Assembly (NCBI RefSeq): GCF_014698115.1
Contig: NZ_JACJSJ010000024.1
Span: 31,581 to 95,580 of the forward strand
Length of the DNA stretch: 64,000 nucleotides
Direction: 5' to 3'
DNA from: Nostoc sp. FACHB-973
GTDB taxonomy: Bacteria > Cyanobacteriota > Cyanobacteriia > Cyanobacteriales > Nostocaceae
Part shown: positions 28,933 through 38,546 of the stretch, piece after piece
Layout of the letters: the number at the start of each line of letters is the position of its first letter
Position numbering within the stretch: the stretch's first letter is position 1
Position numbers and translations under genes: made by a program
The notes under the pieces: generated by a model
The model's input: the letters and a program-made list of their open reading frames with translations, nothing else
Told to the model about the DNA's origin: nothing
The model's database searches: none

Positions 28933-31900
28933 ATGCTGGAAATTCCTGAATATAAAATTCGGGCAAAAATCCATGAAAGTGCTAATTCACGAGTTTATAG
29001 AGGAATTCATCAACCGGATGGTTTGCCTGTAATCTTCAAGATTTTGAAGAAAGACTACCCCACCCCTGAAGAAATCACCCGCTATAAGCTCGAATACGAA
29101 ATTACACGCAGCTTATCATTGAAAGGTGCAATCCAAGCTTATGGTTTCCAACAATATCAAAATACTTTTTTACTCATTTTGGAGGATTTTGGAGGAGAAT
29201 CTTTAACAAAAATTATAACTACCAGAAGATTTACCTTAACACAGTTTCTGAAATTAGCGATTCAGATTACTCAGAGTTTAAGTGAAATTCATAGTGCAAA
29301 GATTATTCATAAAGATATTAATCCATCCAATATTGTTTTTAATCCCGAAACACAACAACTTAAAATTATTGATTTTGGAATTTCAACTGCCTTATCGCGG
29401 GAAACATTAATTCTCAAAAATCCAACAGTCTTAGAGGGAACACTAGCTTACATATCTCCAGAGCAAACAGGCAGAATGAACCGCTCTCTGGACTATCGAA
29501 CTGATTTTTACTCTCTGGGTGCTACCTTCTATCAACTGTTGACCAATCGATTGCCCTTTGAATCCCGTGATGCCCTGGAGTTAATTCATTATCACCTAGC
29601 TTTAGAACCTGTTGCACCTCATTGTATCGATCCAGAAATTCCTGTGATGGTTTCAGAAATTGTTCTGAAACTGTTAGCTAAAACAGCAGAGGAACGGTAT
29701 CAAAGTGCCTGGGGAATTAAAACTGATTTAGAAGAGTGTCTTAACCAGCTACAACACACACGACGAATTGAGTATTTTTTGTTAGGGCAACAGGATATTT
29801 CTGACAAGTTTCAGATCCCGGAAAAACTCTATGGCAGAGAAAGAGAGGTAGAGACGTTATTAGCAGTATTTCAAAGAGTAGCAGGGCAACAGGACGTGGG
29901 GATGGGGGGACGCTCTGACGCAAAGAGGGAAGAAGATGCAAAGAGAGGGAGACGCAAAAACGCAAATGTTTGTGATAAATTCCCTGCGTCCTCTTATCAA
30001 GTTGAACTGATGCTAATTGCAGGATATTCCGGTATTGGCAAGTCAGTTTTGGTGCAGGAAATTTATAAGCCGATCGCAGAACAACGAGGCTACTTGATTG
30101 CTGGTAAATTTGACCAGTATCAGCGCAATATCCCTTATTTGGCGATCGCTCAAGCTTTTGAATCACTAATCAAACAATTACTGACTGAAGACGAAGTGCA
30201 ACTGTGTCAGTGGCGAAAGCATCTGTTGGCTGCCCTTGGCTCCAACGGTAGAGTCATTACCCAGGTAATTCCAGCATTGGAGTTGATTGTGGGTAGTCAA
30301 GCAGATGTACCTGTTCTGCCGCCGACGGAAGCCCAAAATCGGTTTCACCAAGTTTTCCAAAATTTCATTGGCGTCTTTGTTCAATCAGAACATCCCCTGG
30401 TGATCTTTTTGGACGATCTTCAGTGGGTAGATCATGCCTCCTTGAAGCTGATCCAATTGCTAGCTACCGCAACCATTGGGCAATCTTTGTTGTTAATCGG
30501 GGCATACCGGGATAACGAGGTAAATTCAGCCCATCCCCTGATGCAGATGGTGGAAGAAATCCGCCACAGTGGAGGAGTGATAAATCAACTTTCTCTCTCT
30601 GCGTTGAGTGTACCTGATATCAATCAGTTAATCGCCGATACGTTGCACTGCCAATTAGCAGATTCTCTGTCATTGGCAAAACTAGTGCAACTAAAAACTG
30701 GTGGCAATCCCTTTTTCATGAATGAATTTTTGAAATCTCTCTACACTGAAGGGTTATTAAAATTCGATCGCCAAACCAAAAAATGGCAATGGTCGATAGA
30801 GCAAATTCAGGAGCGGGATATCACGGATAATATTGTACATTTGATGGCTCTGAAAATTCAAAAGCTTAAACATCAGACACAGCAAGTCTTACAGCTAGCT
30901 GCCTGCATTGGCAACTGTTTTGATCTCCAAACCCTGGCATTTGCCGCCCAATTATCCCAGCGAGAAGCCGCCCAGGCTTTAGGAGTAGCGATCGCCGAAG
31001 GGTTGATTTTCCCCCTAAGCAATACCCACAAATCAGTGGTGTTGGATGTGCCACTAACTGCCGATCTCCCTCCAGTAGAATACAAATTTGTCCACGATCG
31101 CATCCAGCAAGCAGCCTATTCCCTAATTCCCCCAGCCAAGCATTGCAACACCCATTGGGAAATAGGACAGTGTTTGTTGCAAATAACTCCCGCAGAACAG
31201 TTAGAATCCAAGATTTTTGATATCACCAACCAACTAAATCTGGGCAGAAAACTCATCGAAACTCAATCCCAGCAGGATAATTTGTCTCGATTAAACCTGA
31301 TGGCAGGAGAAAAAGCCAAGGCATCAGCCGCTTATGAAGCTGCTTGGCGATATTTGCAAATTGGTTTGGATCTACTGACAACCGATAGCTGGCAAAGAAA
31401 TTATGACTTTACCCTGACCCTGTATAATGCAACAACAGAAGCAGCCTATCTGAGCGGTAATTTCGAGCAAGTAGAGCCACTATTCCAACAGGTACTTCAC
31501 CATGCAACAACCCTACTAGCCAGCTTAAAAGTCTACGATGTCAAAATTCAGACTTGTGTGGCTCAAAATAAATTAATAGAGGCGATTCAAATTGGTTTAG
31601 AGTTACTTCAGCAGTTAGGAATTCACCTCCCCATCGGGCCAAGCTTTGAGGATGTTCAGCAAGCACTTGCGGAAACTGCCTGCAAATTGGCAAACAGAGG
31701 CATCGAAGATTTAGTTGACTTGCCAATTATGTCTGAGCCAGAGGTACTGGCAGCAATGCAGCTTTTGGCAACCATGTGTGCATCAGCTTATTTGGCAGTA
31801 CCTCCCTTATTTCTGCTGATTGTACTCAAGATGGTGGATTTGCTGGTTGAGTACGGAAACATGATGTTGGCTCCCTTTGCCTATGCCGCCTATGGAATTA

Positions 31901-34900
31901 TTCTTTGTGGAGTTGTCTTTGAGATTGAAGCAGGGTATAAATTTGGTCAACTGGCCTTAATTCTGCTCGATCGCCTAAATGCCAAACCTATTCAAGCCAG
32001 AACCCTATTCGCGGTTAGCAACCAGATTAACGTTTGGAAAACACACCTCAAAAACAGCCTCAAGCCACTCCAGAATTGCTATCAAATTGGTGTTGAGCAA
32101 GGCGATTTAGAGTTTGCTGGCTACGCAGCTATGTATTTTTGTGGTTATTCATTTGCGGCCAGTCAACCTCTGACTGAACTCCAATTACATCTAACCAGTT
32201 ATGCTCAGGCAGTAAAACAAATCAAGCATTCGGCTGGCATTGATTTCGTGGAGATTTGCTGGCAGACTGTTTTGAACTTGGTTGAGGAAGTTCCCAATCC
32301 TGGGATGTTATCGGGTCAAGTTTACAATGAAGCAACTCGGCTACCCCAGATGCAACAAACAAATTTTCAAGGGGGTTTGTTTTATTTCTACCTGAATAAA
32401 TTATTTCTCTGTTATTTGTTTGGCGATGCAAATCAGGCGATGGCCAATGCTGTCCTCGCCCAAGAATATTTAGCAGCCATGACTGGAGCGGCTTTGGTTG
32501 CCATCTTTCACTTCTACGATTCTCTATGCCGGTTGGCAGTGTATTGCCACACAGATGTCAGCAAACAATCACAGTTACTGGAGCAGGTAGCAAAAAATCA
32601 GGCAAAAATGCAAAATTGGGCGCACCATGCCCCAATGAACTATTTGCACAAGTGGTATTTAGTAGAAGCAGAACGGCATCGGGTGTTGGGTGAGGTATTG
32701 GAAGCAATGGACGCCTACGATCGCGCCATTGCCTTAGCCAGGGAGAACCAATACCTGCAAGAAGAAGCTCTGGCAAACGAACTCGCAGGCAAGTTTCATC
32801 TGGCAAACAACCGCATCACAATCGCCAAAGCTTATTTCCAAGAAGCGAGGTACGGCTACCTGCGTTGGGGAGCAACTGCTAAAGTCCAAAGTCTGGAAAA
32901 ACACTATCCCCGACTACTAGAGGTTAGCTCAGAAAAAGGCGAAATACGTAAACTTGACACTACACAGTCGGCTTCCAGCAAGTTAGAAGCATTTGATTTA
33001 GAAACGGTGTTGAAAGCCTCCCAGACAATTGCCAGTGAAATTTTGTTAGATAAACTCCTGGCAAAACTGATGACGATCCTAATTGAAAATGCTGGGGCGC
33101 AAACAGGTTATCTGATTTTGCCAACACAAGACGAATGGCGGATTGAGGCCATGAAATCCATTGGCGTAGGCGCAACTCGTGGCAGACATCATCAAGTCAT
33201 TTTACAATCAATTCCCCTGGAATCAAAAGACAACAATCCTGAGTTGCCAACCGCCCTAATCAATTACGTGGCTCGCACCCAGGAAAGTATCGTCCTAAAT
33301 AATGCTGCTGCTGAAGGCAACTTTCAGTCCGAACCCTGGATTATGCGACATCAATCCAAATCAATTCTTTGTGCGCCGCTGTTGAACCAGGGAAAACTCA
33401 CGGCAATTGTCCTTTTAGAAAACAATCTCAGCACCAAGGCATTTACCCCGGAGCGAATTGAAGTCCTGCGCCTACTTTCTAGTCAGGCAGCTATTTCTAT
33501 TGACAATGCCCGTTTGTTGAAACAGCAAGCAGAACTGAATGCATCCTTACGGGCTGAAATTGCCGAACGCCAACGGGCAGAAAAAGACCGCGATCGCTTA
33601 ATTGCCATGCTGGAAGCCACCACCGACTATATTGGCATGGCAGACTCACTCGGCAATGTCCTGTGGAATAATGTTCAGTTTCACAAACTCCTTGGCCTGT
33701 CCCTGGATGCAGACCTCTCCACCTTGAGCATCGCCAACTACCATCCCCAGTGGGCATTAGAAATTATTCAAAACCAGGGCATTCCAGGGGCGATTCGGCA
33801 TGGCACCTGGGTTGGTGAAACCGCTTTGTTGGACAGCGATGGCAGAGAAATTCCGGTTTCCCAAATGATCGTTGCTCACAAAGCAACAGATGGCAGCGTG
33901 GAATATTTTTCTACCATAGTCCGGGATATCACTGAGGCCAAACGTCGAGAAGCGGAACTCAAAAGAGCAGAAACAACGCTGCAAAATTTGGTTACAGGAA
34001 CGGCTGCGGTTACAGGACAAGATTTTTTTCCAGCTTTGGTTCATCATATTGCCGAAGCCTTGCACGTCCCCTATGCCATTGTTACCGAACTAGTAGATGG
34101 CAAACTTCAAGCTCTGGCTTTTTGGGCGCATGGGGCATTGCAACCAGAAATATCTTACTTTCCAGCACGTACACCATGCGAATTTGCCTTGAGAGACGGA
34201 TTATTTTACTGCGAAAGCTATGTTCAGGAAATTTTCCCTGAAGACTTAGACTTAGTAACAATGCAAGCAGATAGTTATCTCGGTATTTCCTTAAAAAATG
34301 CCAACGGCGACCCCATTGGCAATCTTTGTATTCTCGACGTGCAACCACTTTCAGATAGGCGACGAATAGAGGTAATTCTAGATGTATTTGCAGCGCGGGC
34401 AGGAGCAGAATTGGAGCGCAAGAGGGCGATTGAAGCCCTGCATCAACTCAACCAGTCTTTAGAAACCAGGGTCAAACAACGAACTACCCAACTAGAAACT
34501 GCTAACAAAGCTTTAGAGGCCTTTTCCTACTCAGTTTCCCATGATTTGCGGGCACCGCTGCGGGCGATCAATGGCTTTTCGAGAATGATGCAGGAAGACT
34601 ACGGCGAACAACTCGATGGGGAAGCCAATCGTTACCTGAAAATTGTCCGCGAAAATGCCAAACGCATGGGTGAGTTGATCGATGATTTGTTGGCCTTATC
34701 TCGTTTGGATCGTAAGGAAATGTCCCGTCAGCCTGTCTTTCCCAATGAGATGATTCAAATGGTGCTGAATGATTTAGCCCCGGATTGGTCGGATCGTGAG
34801 ATTGAATTTGCGATCGCCGATTTACCTGGATGTCAAGCTGATCCTTCCCTACTCAAACAAGTTTGGCTCAACCTGTTATCCAATGCCATCAAGTATACCC

Positions 34901-35175
34901 GCTACAAATCCCTTGCCTGCATTGAAGTGGGTTATGAGGTGATGAATGGTGAAGGAGTGTACTTCATCAGAGATAATGGGGCAGGATTCGATATGCGGTA
35001 TGCAGATAATCTGTTTGGCGTTTTCCAACGTCTGCACCGCGAAGAAGAATTTGAAGGTACGGGGATCGGACTGGCGATCGTGCAACGCATTATTCAACGC
35101 CACGGGGGGCGCATCTGGGCAGAAGCCGCGTGCGATCGAGGCGCAACTTTTTACTTCACCCTTCCAATCAACTAA
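28933..35175 (+). CDS. Ser/Thr kinase - ATPase - histidine kinase fusion (HstK type)
   Basis: This 2,080-residue fusion follows the cyanobacterial HstK plan. The order is a protein kinase (about 8-265), AAA_16-type ATPase with Walker A GYSGIGKS (364-371), a long helical/TPR-like region (about 620-1350), GAF (about 1360-1530), PAS (about 1545-1660), GAF (about 1690-1830), HisKA (SHDLRAP, His1870) and HATPase_c. The kinase loop reads HKDINPSN (126-133): HRD has become HKD, and the catalytic-loop Lys is Asn, whereas DFG and the VAIK-type Lys are kept. Its kinase activity is therefore uncertain. About 35 residues at 320-356 come from an in-frame repeat insert. The phytochrome-type HisKA and the downstream Rcp1-like regulator suggest a partner pair. 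Confidence 0.93.
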   Translation: MLEIPEYKIRAKIHESANSRVYRGIHQPDGLPVIFKILKKDYPTPEEITRYKLEYEITRSLSLKGAIQAYGFQQYQNTFLLILEDFGGESLTKIITTRRFTLTQFLKLAIQITQSLSEIHSAKIIHKDINPSNIVFNPETQQLKIIDFGISTALSRETLILKNPTVLEGTLAYISPEQTGRMNRSLDYRTDFYSLGATFYQLLTNRLPFESRDALELIHYHLALEPVAPHCIDPEIPVMVSEIVLKLLAKTAEERYQSAWGIKTDLEECLNQLQHTRRIEYFLLGQQDISDKFQIPEKLYGREREVETLLAVFQRVAGQQDVGMGGRSDAKREEDAKRGRRKNANVCDKFPASSYQVELMLIAGYSGIGKSVLVQEIYKPIAEQRGYLIAGKFDQYQRNIPYLAIAQAFESLIKQLLTEDEVQLCQWRKHLLAALGSNGRVITQVIPALELIVGSQADVPVLPPTEAQNRFHQVFQNFIGVFVQSEHPLVIFLDDLQWVDHASLKLIQLLATATIGQSLLLIGAYRDNEVNSAHPLMQMVEEIRHSGGVINQLSLSALSVPDINQLIADTLHCQLADSLSLAKLVQLKTGGNPFFMNEFLKSLYTEGLLKFDRQTKKWQWSIEQIQERDITDNIVHLMALKIQKLKHQTQQVLQLAACIGNCFDLQTLAFAAQLSQREAAQALGVAIAEGLIFPLSNTHKSVVLDVPLTADLPPVEYKFVHDRIQQAAYSLIPPAKHCNTHWEIGQCLLQITPAEQLESKIFDITNQLNLGRKLIETQSQQDNLSRLNLMAGEKAKASAAYEAAWRYLQIGLDLLTTDSWQRNYDFTLTLYNATTEAAYLSGNFEQVEPLFQQVLHHATTLLASLKVYDVKIQTCVAQNKLIEAIQIGLELLQQLGIHLPIGPSFEDVQQALAETACKLANRGIEDLVDLPIMSEPEVLAAMQLLATMCASAYLAVPPLFLLIVLKMVDLLVEYGNMMLAPFAYAAYGIILCGVVFEIEAGYKFGQLALILLDRLNAKPIQARTLFAVSNQINVWKTHLKNSLKPLQNCYQIGVEQGDLEFAGYAAMYFCGYSFAASQPLTELQLHLTSYAQAVKQIKHSAGIDFVEICWQTVLNLVEEVPNPGMLSGQVYNEATRLPQMQQTNFQGGLFYFYLNKLFLCYLFGDANQAMANAVLAQEYLAAMTGAALVAIFHFYDSLCRLAVYCHTDVSKQSQLLEQVAKNQAKMQNWAHHAPMNYLHKWYLVEAERHRVLGEVLEAMDAYDRAIALARENQYLQEEALANELAGKFHLANNRITIAKAYFQEARYGYLRWGATAKVQSLEKHYPRLLEVSSEKGEIRKLDTTQSASSKLEAFDLETVLKASQTIASEILLDKLLAKLMTILIENAGAQTGYLILPTQDEWRIEAMKSIGVGATRGRHHQVILQSIPLESKDNNPELPTALINYVARTQESIVLNNAAAEGNFQSEPWIMRHQSKSILCAPLLNQGKLTAIVLLENNLSTKAFTPERIEVLRLLSSQAAISIDNARLLKQQAELNASLRAEIAERQRAEKDRDRLIAMLEATTDYIGMADSLGNVLWNNVQFHKLLGLSLDADLSTLSIANYHPQWALEIIQNQGIPGAIRHGTWVGETALLDSDGREIPVSQMIVAHKATDGSVEYFSTIVRDITEAKRREAELKRAETTLQNLVTGTAAVTGQDFFPALVHHIAEALHVPYAIVTELVDGKLQALAFWAHGALQPEISYFPARTPCEFALRDGLFYCESYVQEIFPEDLDLVTMQADSYLGISLKNANGDPIGNLCILDVQPLSDRRRIEVILDVFAARAGAELERKRAIEALHQLNQSLETRVKQRTTQLETANKALEAFSYSVSHDLRAPLRAINGFSRMMQEDYGEQLDGEANRYLKIVRENAKRMGELIDDLLALSRLDRKEMSRQPVFPNEMIQMVLNDLAPDWSDREIEFAIADLPGCQADPSLLKQVWLNLLSNAIKYTRYKSLACIEVGYEVMNGEGVYFIRDNGAGFDMRYADNLFGVFQRLHREEEFEGTGIGLAIVQRIIQRHGGRIWAEAACDRGATFYFTLPIN
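29888..29999. repeat. In-frame intergenic-type repeat within the STK-histidine kinase gene
   Basis: The segment is G/A-rich (GATGGGGGGACGC, GACGCAAAGAGG, GAGACGCAAAAACGC) and looks like the dispersed GACGC...CTCTGCGTC repeats of cyanobacterial intergenic DNA. It adds about 35 charged residues between the protein kinase and the ATPase domain without breaking the frame. The boundaries are approximate. Confidence 0.6.
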
Positions 35176-35228
35176 TACCGTTTGACTTTAAGGTTGAGAC
35201 AAATACCTTGGTAGGGTAGCACAGCTGT

Positions 35229-35512
35229 CATAGGTGTCAACTTCAGATCAAAGGGTTGTCCCACATACGCTTTACCCCACCCCCAACCCCTCCCCTTGTT
35301 AAGGGGAGGGGCGGTTTTGCGTCAGCAAAGCCGGGGTGGGGTGACTCCGGATTGATTGGTAATTGAGTAAGTTTGCTCTAACCTGATTACAAGGTTTTTA
35401 CGTTACAGCGTTTTTCATCTATTTGAACCACAATCCCCGTTAGGGTAGCACATCTGTGCTACCCTACAACGTGGTCTATTTACCTGAAAATTGCTGTAAG
35501 TTGACACCAATG
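35229..35512. mobile_element. CATAGGTGTCAACTT-family mini-element, copy 1, with 9-bp target duplication
   Basis: The 284-bp unit starts CATAGGTGTCAACTT and ends AAGTTGACACCAATG, giving 14 of 15 matching inverted-repeat positions. The 9-mer CACAGCTGT lies directly on both sides (35220-35228 and 35513-35521), a perfect target duplication. The target is the centre of a GGGGCGCACAGCTGTGCGCCCC-like palindrome. The interior includes a GGGGAGGGG/CCCCTCCCC hairpin (about 35290-35320) and a second nested unit (35404-35498) with its own palindrome. No coding capacity. Confidence 0.8.
35404..35498. repeat. Nested TACAGC...GCTGTA unit with internal palindrome
   Basis: The unit starts TACAGCGTTTTTCA and ends ACCTGAAAATTGCTGTA. 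In its centre is GTTAGGGTAGCACA/TCTGTGCTACCCTAC. The ends and the central palindrome match the 15452-15547 unit in layout. It lies entirely inside the 35229-35512 element, which itself lies in a palindromic repeat. Confidence 0.65.
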
Positions 35513-35678
35513 CACAGCTGTGCGCCCCTACGGAAAATGTATATATAGCAAAAGCCTTGGTGGTTAGGACATTAACAGATGATAAAACCTAGACACAAAA
35601 AGACTTTTCACCCAGTCACCAGTTCCCAGTCCCCAGTCCCTTGCTATACATCAAGATTTTGGTGAAATGGTATAACCC

Positions 35679-36146
35679 ATGATTGACCAACCCACTGACC
35701 CATCTTCCGAGCAACCAATTTCCATTCTCTTAGTGGAAGATAATCGTGCTGATGCCGAACTAACCATTCGGGCATTGCGTCGCGGCAGAATTGGCAATCA
35801 AGTTCAACTGCTTGAGGACGGAGCAGCAGCCCTAGATTTTATTTTTTGTCAGGGAGACTATGCCCACCGCACCATGACGAATCAACCCAAAGTCATTTTA
35901 CTGGATTTGAAACTGCCAAAGATCAGCGGATTAGAAGTTTTACGGCAACTCAAGTCCGATCCACGTACACAAATGATTCCGGTTGTAGTACTAACCTCTT
36001 CCGCCGAAGACCGAGACATGATCGACAGCTACCAGTTTGGGGTGAATAGCTACATCGTCAAACCTGTGGATTTTGAACAATTCAACCAAGCAGTCCAACA
36101 ACTTGGTTTTTATTGGGTCTTGTTTAATCAATTGCCAGTTTTGTGA
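35679..36146 (+). CDS. Rcp1-like single-domain response regulator
   Basis: This 155-residue stand-alone receiver has the acidic pair in VEDNRAD (about 20-25), phospho-acceptor Asp76 in ILLDLKLP, Thr/Ser in VVLTSS, and Lys in YIVKPVD. The extra residues before the acceptor (FCQGDYAHR) and the C-terminal FYWVLFNQLP are typical of Rcp1-family regulators that pair with phytochrome-type histidine kinases. The upstream kinase has that kind of HisKA domain, and the gene lies 503 bp downstream on the same strand, so it is the likely partner. No output domain is present. Its targets are unknown. Confidence 0.93.
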   Translation: MIDQPTDPSSEQPISILLVEDNRADAELTIRALRRGRIGNQVQLLEDGAAALDFIFCQGDYAHRTMTNQPKVILLDLKLPKISGLEVLRQLKSDPRTQMIPVVVLTSSAEDRDMIDSYQFGVNSYIVKPVDFEQFNQAVQQLGFYWVLFNQLPVL

Positions 36147-36154
36147 AAGGCAGT

Positions 36155-36220
36155 GGGCAGTGGGGGATGAGGGGGATGAGGGGGATGAGGGAGATGAGGG
36201 GGATGGAGGAGAGATAAAAT
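36155..36220. repeat. GGGGGATGA tandem repeats, left arm
   Basis: About five copies of GGGGGATGA/GGGAGATGA follow the response-regulator stop. The complementary sequence (TCTCCCTCATCCCCCTCATCC) lies at about 36562-36595, on the far side of the 21-bp array. The two G-rich tracts therefore form a large inverted repeat around the array. Confidence 0.7.
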
Positions 36221-36252
36221 TAGGGGTTTGAAGTTTAAACGTTTAACGTTTC

Positions 36253-36565
36253 AGTTCAGAGATTCACATTCGAGTTTAGAGGTTCAACGTTGAGGTTCAA
36301 AGGTGCAACTTTGAGGTTCAGAGGTTCAACGTTCGAGTTCAAAGCTGCAACTTTGAGGTTCAAAGGCTCAACGTTCGAGTTCAAAGCTGCAACTTTGAGG
36401 TTCAAAGGCTCAACGTTCGAGTTCAAAGCTGCAACGTTCTAGTTCAAAGACTCAACGTTCTAGTTCAAAGACTCAACGTTCTAGTTCAAAGCCTCAACGT
36501 TCTAGTTCAAAGCCTCAACGTTCTAGTTCAAAGCCTCAACGTTCTAGTTCAAAGCCTCAACTTCT
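36253..36565. repeat. Minisatellite of about 15 units of roughly 21 bp
   Basis: The units share the pattern AGTTCAAAG..TCAACGTTCT. The last seven units, from about 36420, are nearly identical at 21 bp. Earlier units alternate 20 and 22 bp (TGCAACTTTG then CTCAACGTTCG), forming a higher-order unit of about 42 bp. Divergence increases toward the left edge, as expected if the right part expanded most recently. Each unit contains the palindrome AACGTT. With a unit of 7 codons one plus-strand frame stays open and would encode repeated SSKPQRS, but no start codon or ribosome site precedes it. There are no unique spacers, so this is not CRISPR. Confidence 0.9.
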
Positions 36566-36586
36566 CCCTCATCTCCCTCATCCCCC

Positions 36587-37762
36587 TCATCCCCACTCCC
36601 CACTCCCCTCCTTCACCACTGCTACCAATTTTTCAATATGTCCTGCTTCATGAGTTGCCATCACAGATATTCTGATGCGACTTGTGGGTACTGTGGGGGG
36701 ACGAATTGCTGGGGCAAAAATGCCAGTCTCTCTGAGGTACTTTCCAGCTTTTAGGGCATCTGTGGCGTTAGGCAATTGAAAACATAATATAGGCGATTCC
36801 GAAGGCAGTAATTTGAGATTAGGTAGCTGTTCGAGCAAGGTTTTCAAGTAACGCACATTTTCCCACAATTGGGCACGGCGTTGCGGCTCTTGTTGGACTA
36901 TCTTGATTGCTGCTAAAGCTGCGGCTGTATCAGCAGGTGAAAGCCCAGTGGTGTAAATCCAACTGGGTGCCCGATTCCGCAAAAAGTCAATTAAGGCACT
37001 ACTTCCCGCTACATATCCGCCCAAACTACCCAAAGCTTTACTCAAAGTACCAATTTGAATTAACGGCTTTCCCGTACACCCAAAATGCTCAACACATCCA
37101 GCACCAGTTTTTCCGAGTACGCCAGTGGCATGAGCTTCATCAACCAGCAGCATACAGCCAAATTCATCAGCGATATCCAACAGTGCCAGCATTGGACATA
37201 AATCGCCATCCATGCTGAAGACACTATCAGTCAGAATCAAACAGCGTCGGTAATTTTGCCGCTGCTGACTCAACTGCGTTTTGAGTGCTACAACATCACA
37301 GTGCGGATATTCCACCACTGCTGCACCGCTGAGAATCGCCCCATTTTTCAGACTGGAATGATTGTATTGGTCAGATAAAATTAAATCACGCTTGCCCACA
37401 AGGGCAGTAATTGCACCCAAATTAGCTAGATACCCGGAACTAAATACCAAAGCATCTTCAGTTTGTTTGGTAGATGCGATCGCCTTTTCTAACTCCCTGT
37501 GCAATTCCCTGTGTCCACTGAGTAATCTGGAACCAGTGCTACCAGTACCAAATTCCTCAATGGCAGCGATCGCCGCCGCCATCAAACGTTCATCCCCAGC
37601 CAATCCCAAATAATCATTACTGGCAAAATTAATTACCTCTTGCCCAGCTAAAACCACCGTTGCACCAGACCGACCGTCGATAGTTTGTACTGATCGATAC
37701 CAGTCAGCCCGATGAATAGTTGCCAGAGATTTTTCTATCCAAGCATAAGGGTCAGTGGGCAT
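36587..37762 (-). CDS. bioF: 8-amino-7-oxononanoate synthase (KAPA synthase)-like
   Basis: This protein of about 391 residues is a fold-type I PLP enzyme of the alpha-oxoamine synthase family. It would condense pimeloyl-ACP/CoA with L-alanine in biotin synthesis. The PLP Lys is in [13 protein letters not shown] (about residue 228). The [11 protein letters not shown] motif (about 195-205) and [10 protein letters not shown] near the N-terminus are present. I start at ATG 37762 ([13 protein letters not shown]), because the 14 codons upstream lie in G/C-rich repeat sequence. The C-terminal GSGEWG and stop are also repeat-derived. Other family members (KBL, serine palmitoyltransferase-like) are possible but less likely. 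Confidence 0.88.
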   Translation of the reverse strand: MPTDPYAWIEKSLATIHRADWYRSVQTIDGRSGATVVLAGQEVINFASNDYLGLAGDERLMAAAIAAIEEFGTGSTGSRLLSGHRELHRELEKAIASTKQTEDALVFSSGYLANLGAITALVGKRDLILSDQYNHSSLKNGAILSGAAVVEYPHCDVVALKTQLSQQRQNYRRCLILTDSVFSMDGDLCPMLALLDIADEFGCMLLVDEAHATGVLGKTGAGCVEHFGCTGKPLIQIGTLSKALGSLGGYVAGSSALIDFLRNRAPSWIYTTGLSPADTAAALAAIKIVQQEPQRRAQLWENVRYLKTLLEQLPNLKLLPSESPILCFQLPNATDALKAGKYLRETGIFAPAIRPPTVPTSRIRISVMATHEAGHIEKLVAVVKEGSGEWG

Positions 37763-37907
37763 AGAGGAGAGTGGGAGATGAGGGAGACGCGGGGACACGG
37801 GCACGCCTAGAAAAATTAATCACCAATGATTCCTTGATGGTAGAATCCCCCGGATTTATCCGTGGAATCAATCTAAAATCCAAAATCTAAAATCCAAAAT
37901 TGTCTGA

Positions 37908-38546
37908 CTAATGACCAACTTGTTCGCTACTACTGAGATGAGCGATCGCTTGTTTAATCCAATCTTCTACATAGGCGTCTTTTGGTAATCCGATGTCTTC
38001 ACTCACCACATGCAAGGCGTGACTGACTTCATGGGCAGTATACCCCAAAGCAAACAGCGTCATTTGCACTTCTTCGAGAATTCCCGGTGCAGGACCGCCT
38101 GTGGCGACGAAGAAGCCAGCTGACTTGCGCCACTCAATCAATTTGCTTTTCAGTTCTAAACAGATGCGTTCGGCAATCTTTTTGCCCACACCGGGGGCTT
38201 GAATTAAGATTTGGGTATTGCCAGCGATCACTGCTTGGACTAAATCTGGTAGTTCCAAAGTGTCCAGGAGTGCGATCGCTAAGGCTGCACCAACACCGCT
38301 AACCGTTAGCAAATGGCGAAATAAATCGCGTTCGGCTGGAGAAGCAAAGCCATAGAGGAACGGCACTTCTTCCCGAATTTGGAAATGGGTAAAAATTTGT
38401 GCCACTCCTCCTGAATCTGGTAACTGGTTTGCTAAGCGTTGAGGAACTTGCAAATCATACCCCAAGCCATTGACTTCCAGAGTCAGAACAGCCCGATTAC
38501 CAATTGTTTGAATACCAGCAACGATTCCTTTGAGATAGCTAATCAT
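37908..38546 (-). CDS. ruvA: Holliday junction branch migration protein RuvA
   Basis: This protein of about 212 residues tetramerises on Holliday junctions and recruits the RuvB motor. It has an N-terminal OB fold ([11 protein letters not shown]), the middle double helix-hairpin-helix region ([17 protein letters not shown] and [19 protein letters not shown]) and the C-terminal RuvB-binding domain. ATG 38546 is chosen over an upstream in-frame start because it gives the canonical MI-x-L-x-G N-terminus. The ATG overlaps the stop of a decayed sucrose-phosphatase copy (ATGA), a trace of former translational coupling. ruvB is not in the window. Confidence 0.95.
   Translation of the reverse strand: MISYLKGIVAGIQTIGNRAVLTLEVNGLGYDLQVPQRLANQLPDSGGVAQIFTHFQIREEVPFLYGFASPAERDLFRHLLTVSGVGAALAIALLDTLELPDLVQAVIAGNTQILIQAPGVGKKIAERICLELKSKLIEWRKSAGFFVATGGPAPGILEEVQMTLFALGYTAHEVSHALHVVSEDIGLPKDAYVEDWIKQAIAHLSSSEQVGH

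Larger units (their letters stand above)
35176..35678. other. Repeat-filled gap between the kinase and its likely response regulator
   Basis: The gap begins right at the kinase stop with a repeat shared with the end of the window (TTTAAGGTTGAGACAAATACC here, TTTAAGGTTGATACAAATACC there). It continues with the 35229-35512 element and a GCGCCCCTA palindrome arm, and ends with a short STRR patch (CCCAGTCCCC, about 35625-35640). No coding sequence is seen. The insertion probably separated two genes that once lay closer together. Confidence 0.65.

Noticed and set aside
36253..36565. CRISPR-like array of short repeats
   Set aside because: The units run directly into each other with no unique spacers and no cas genes lie nearby; it is a minisatellite.
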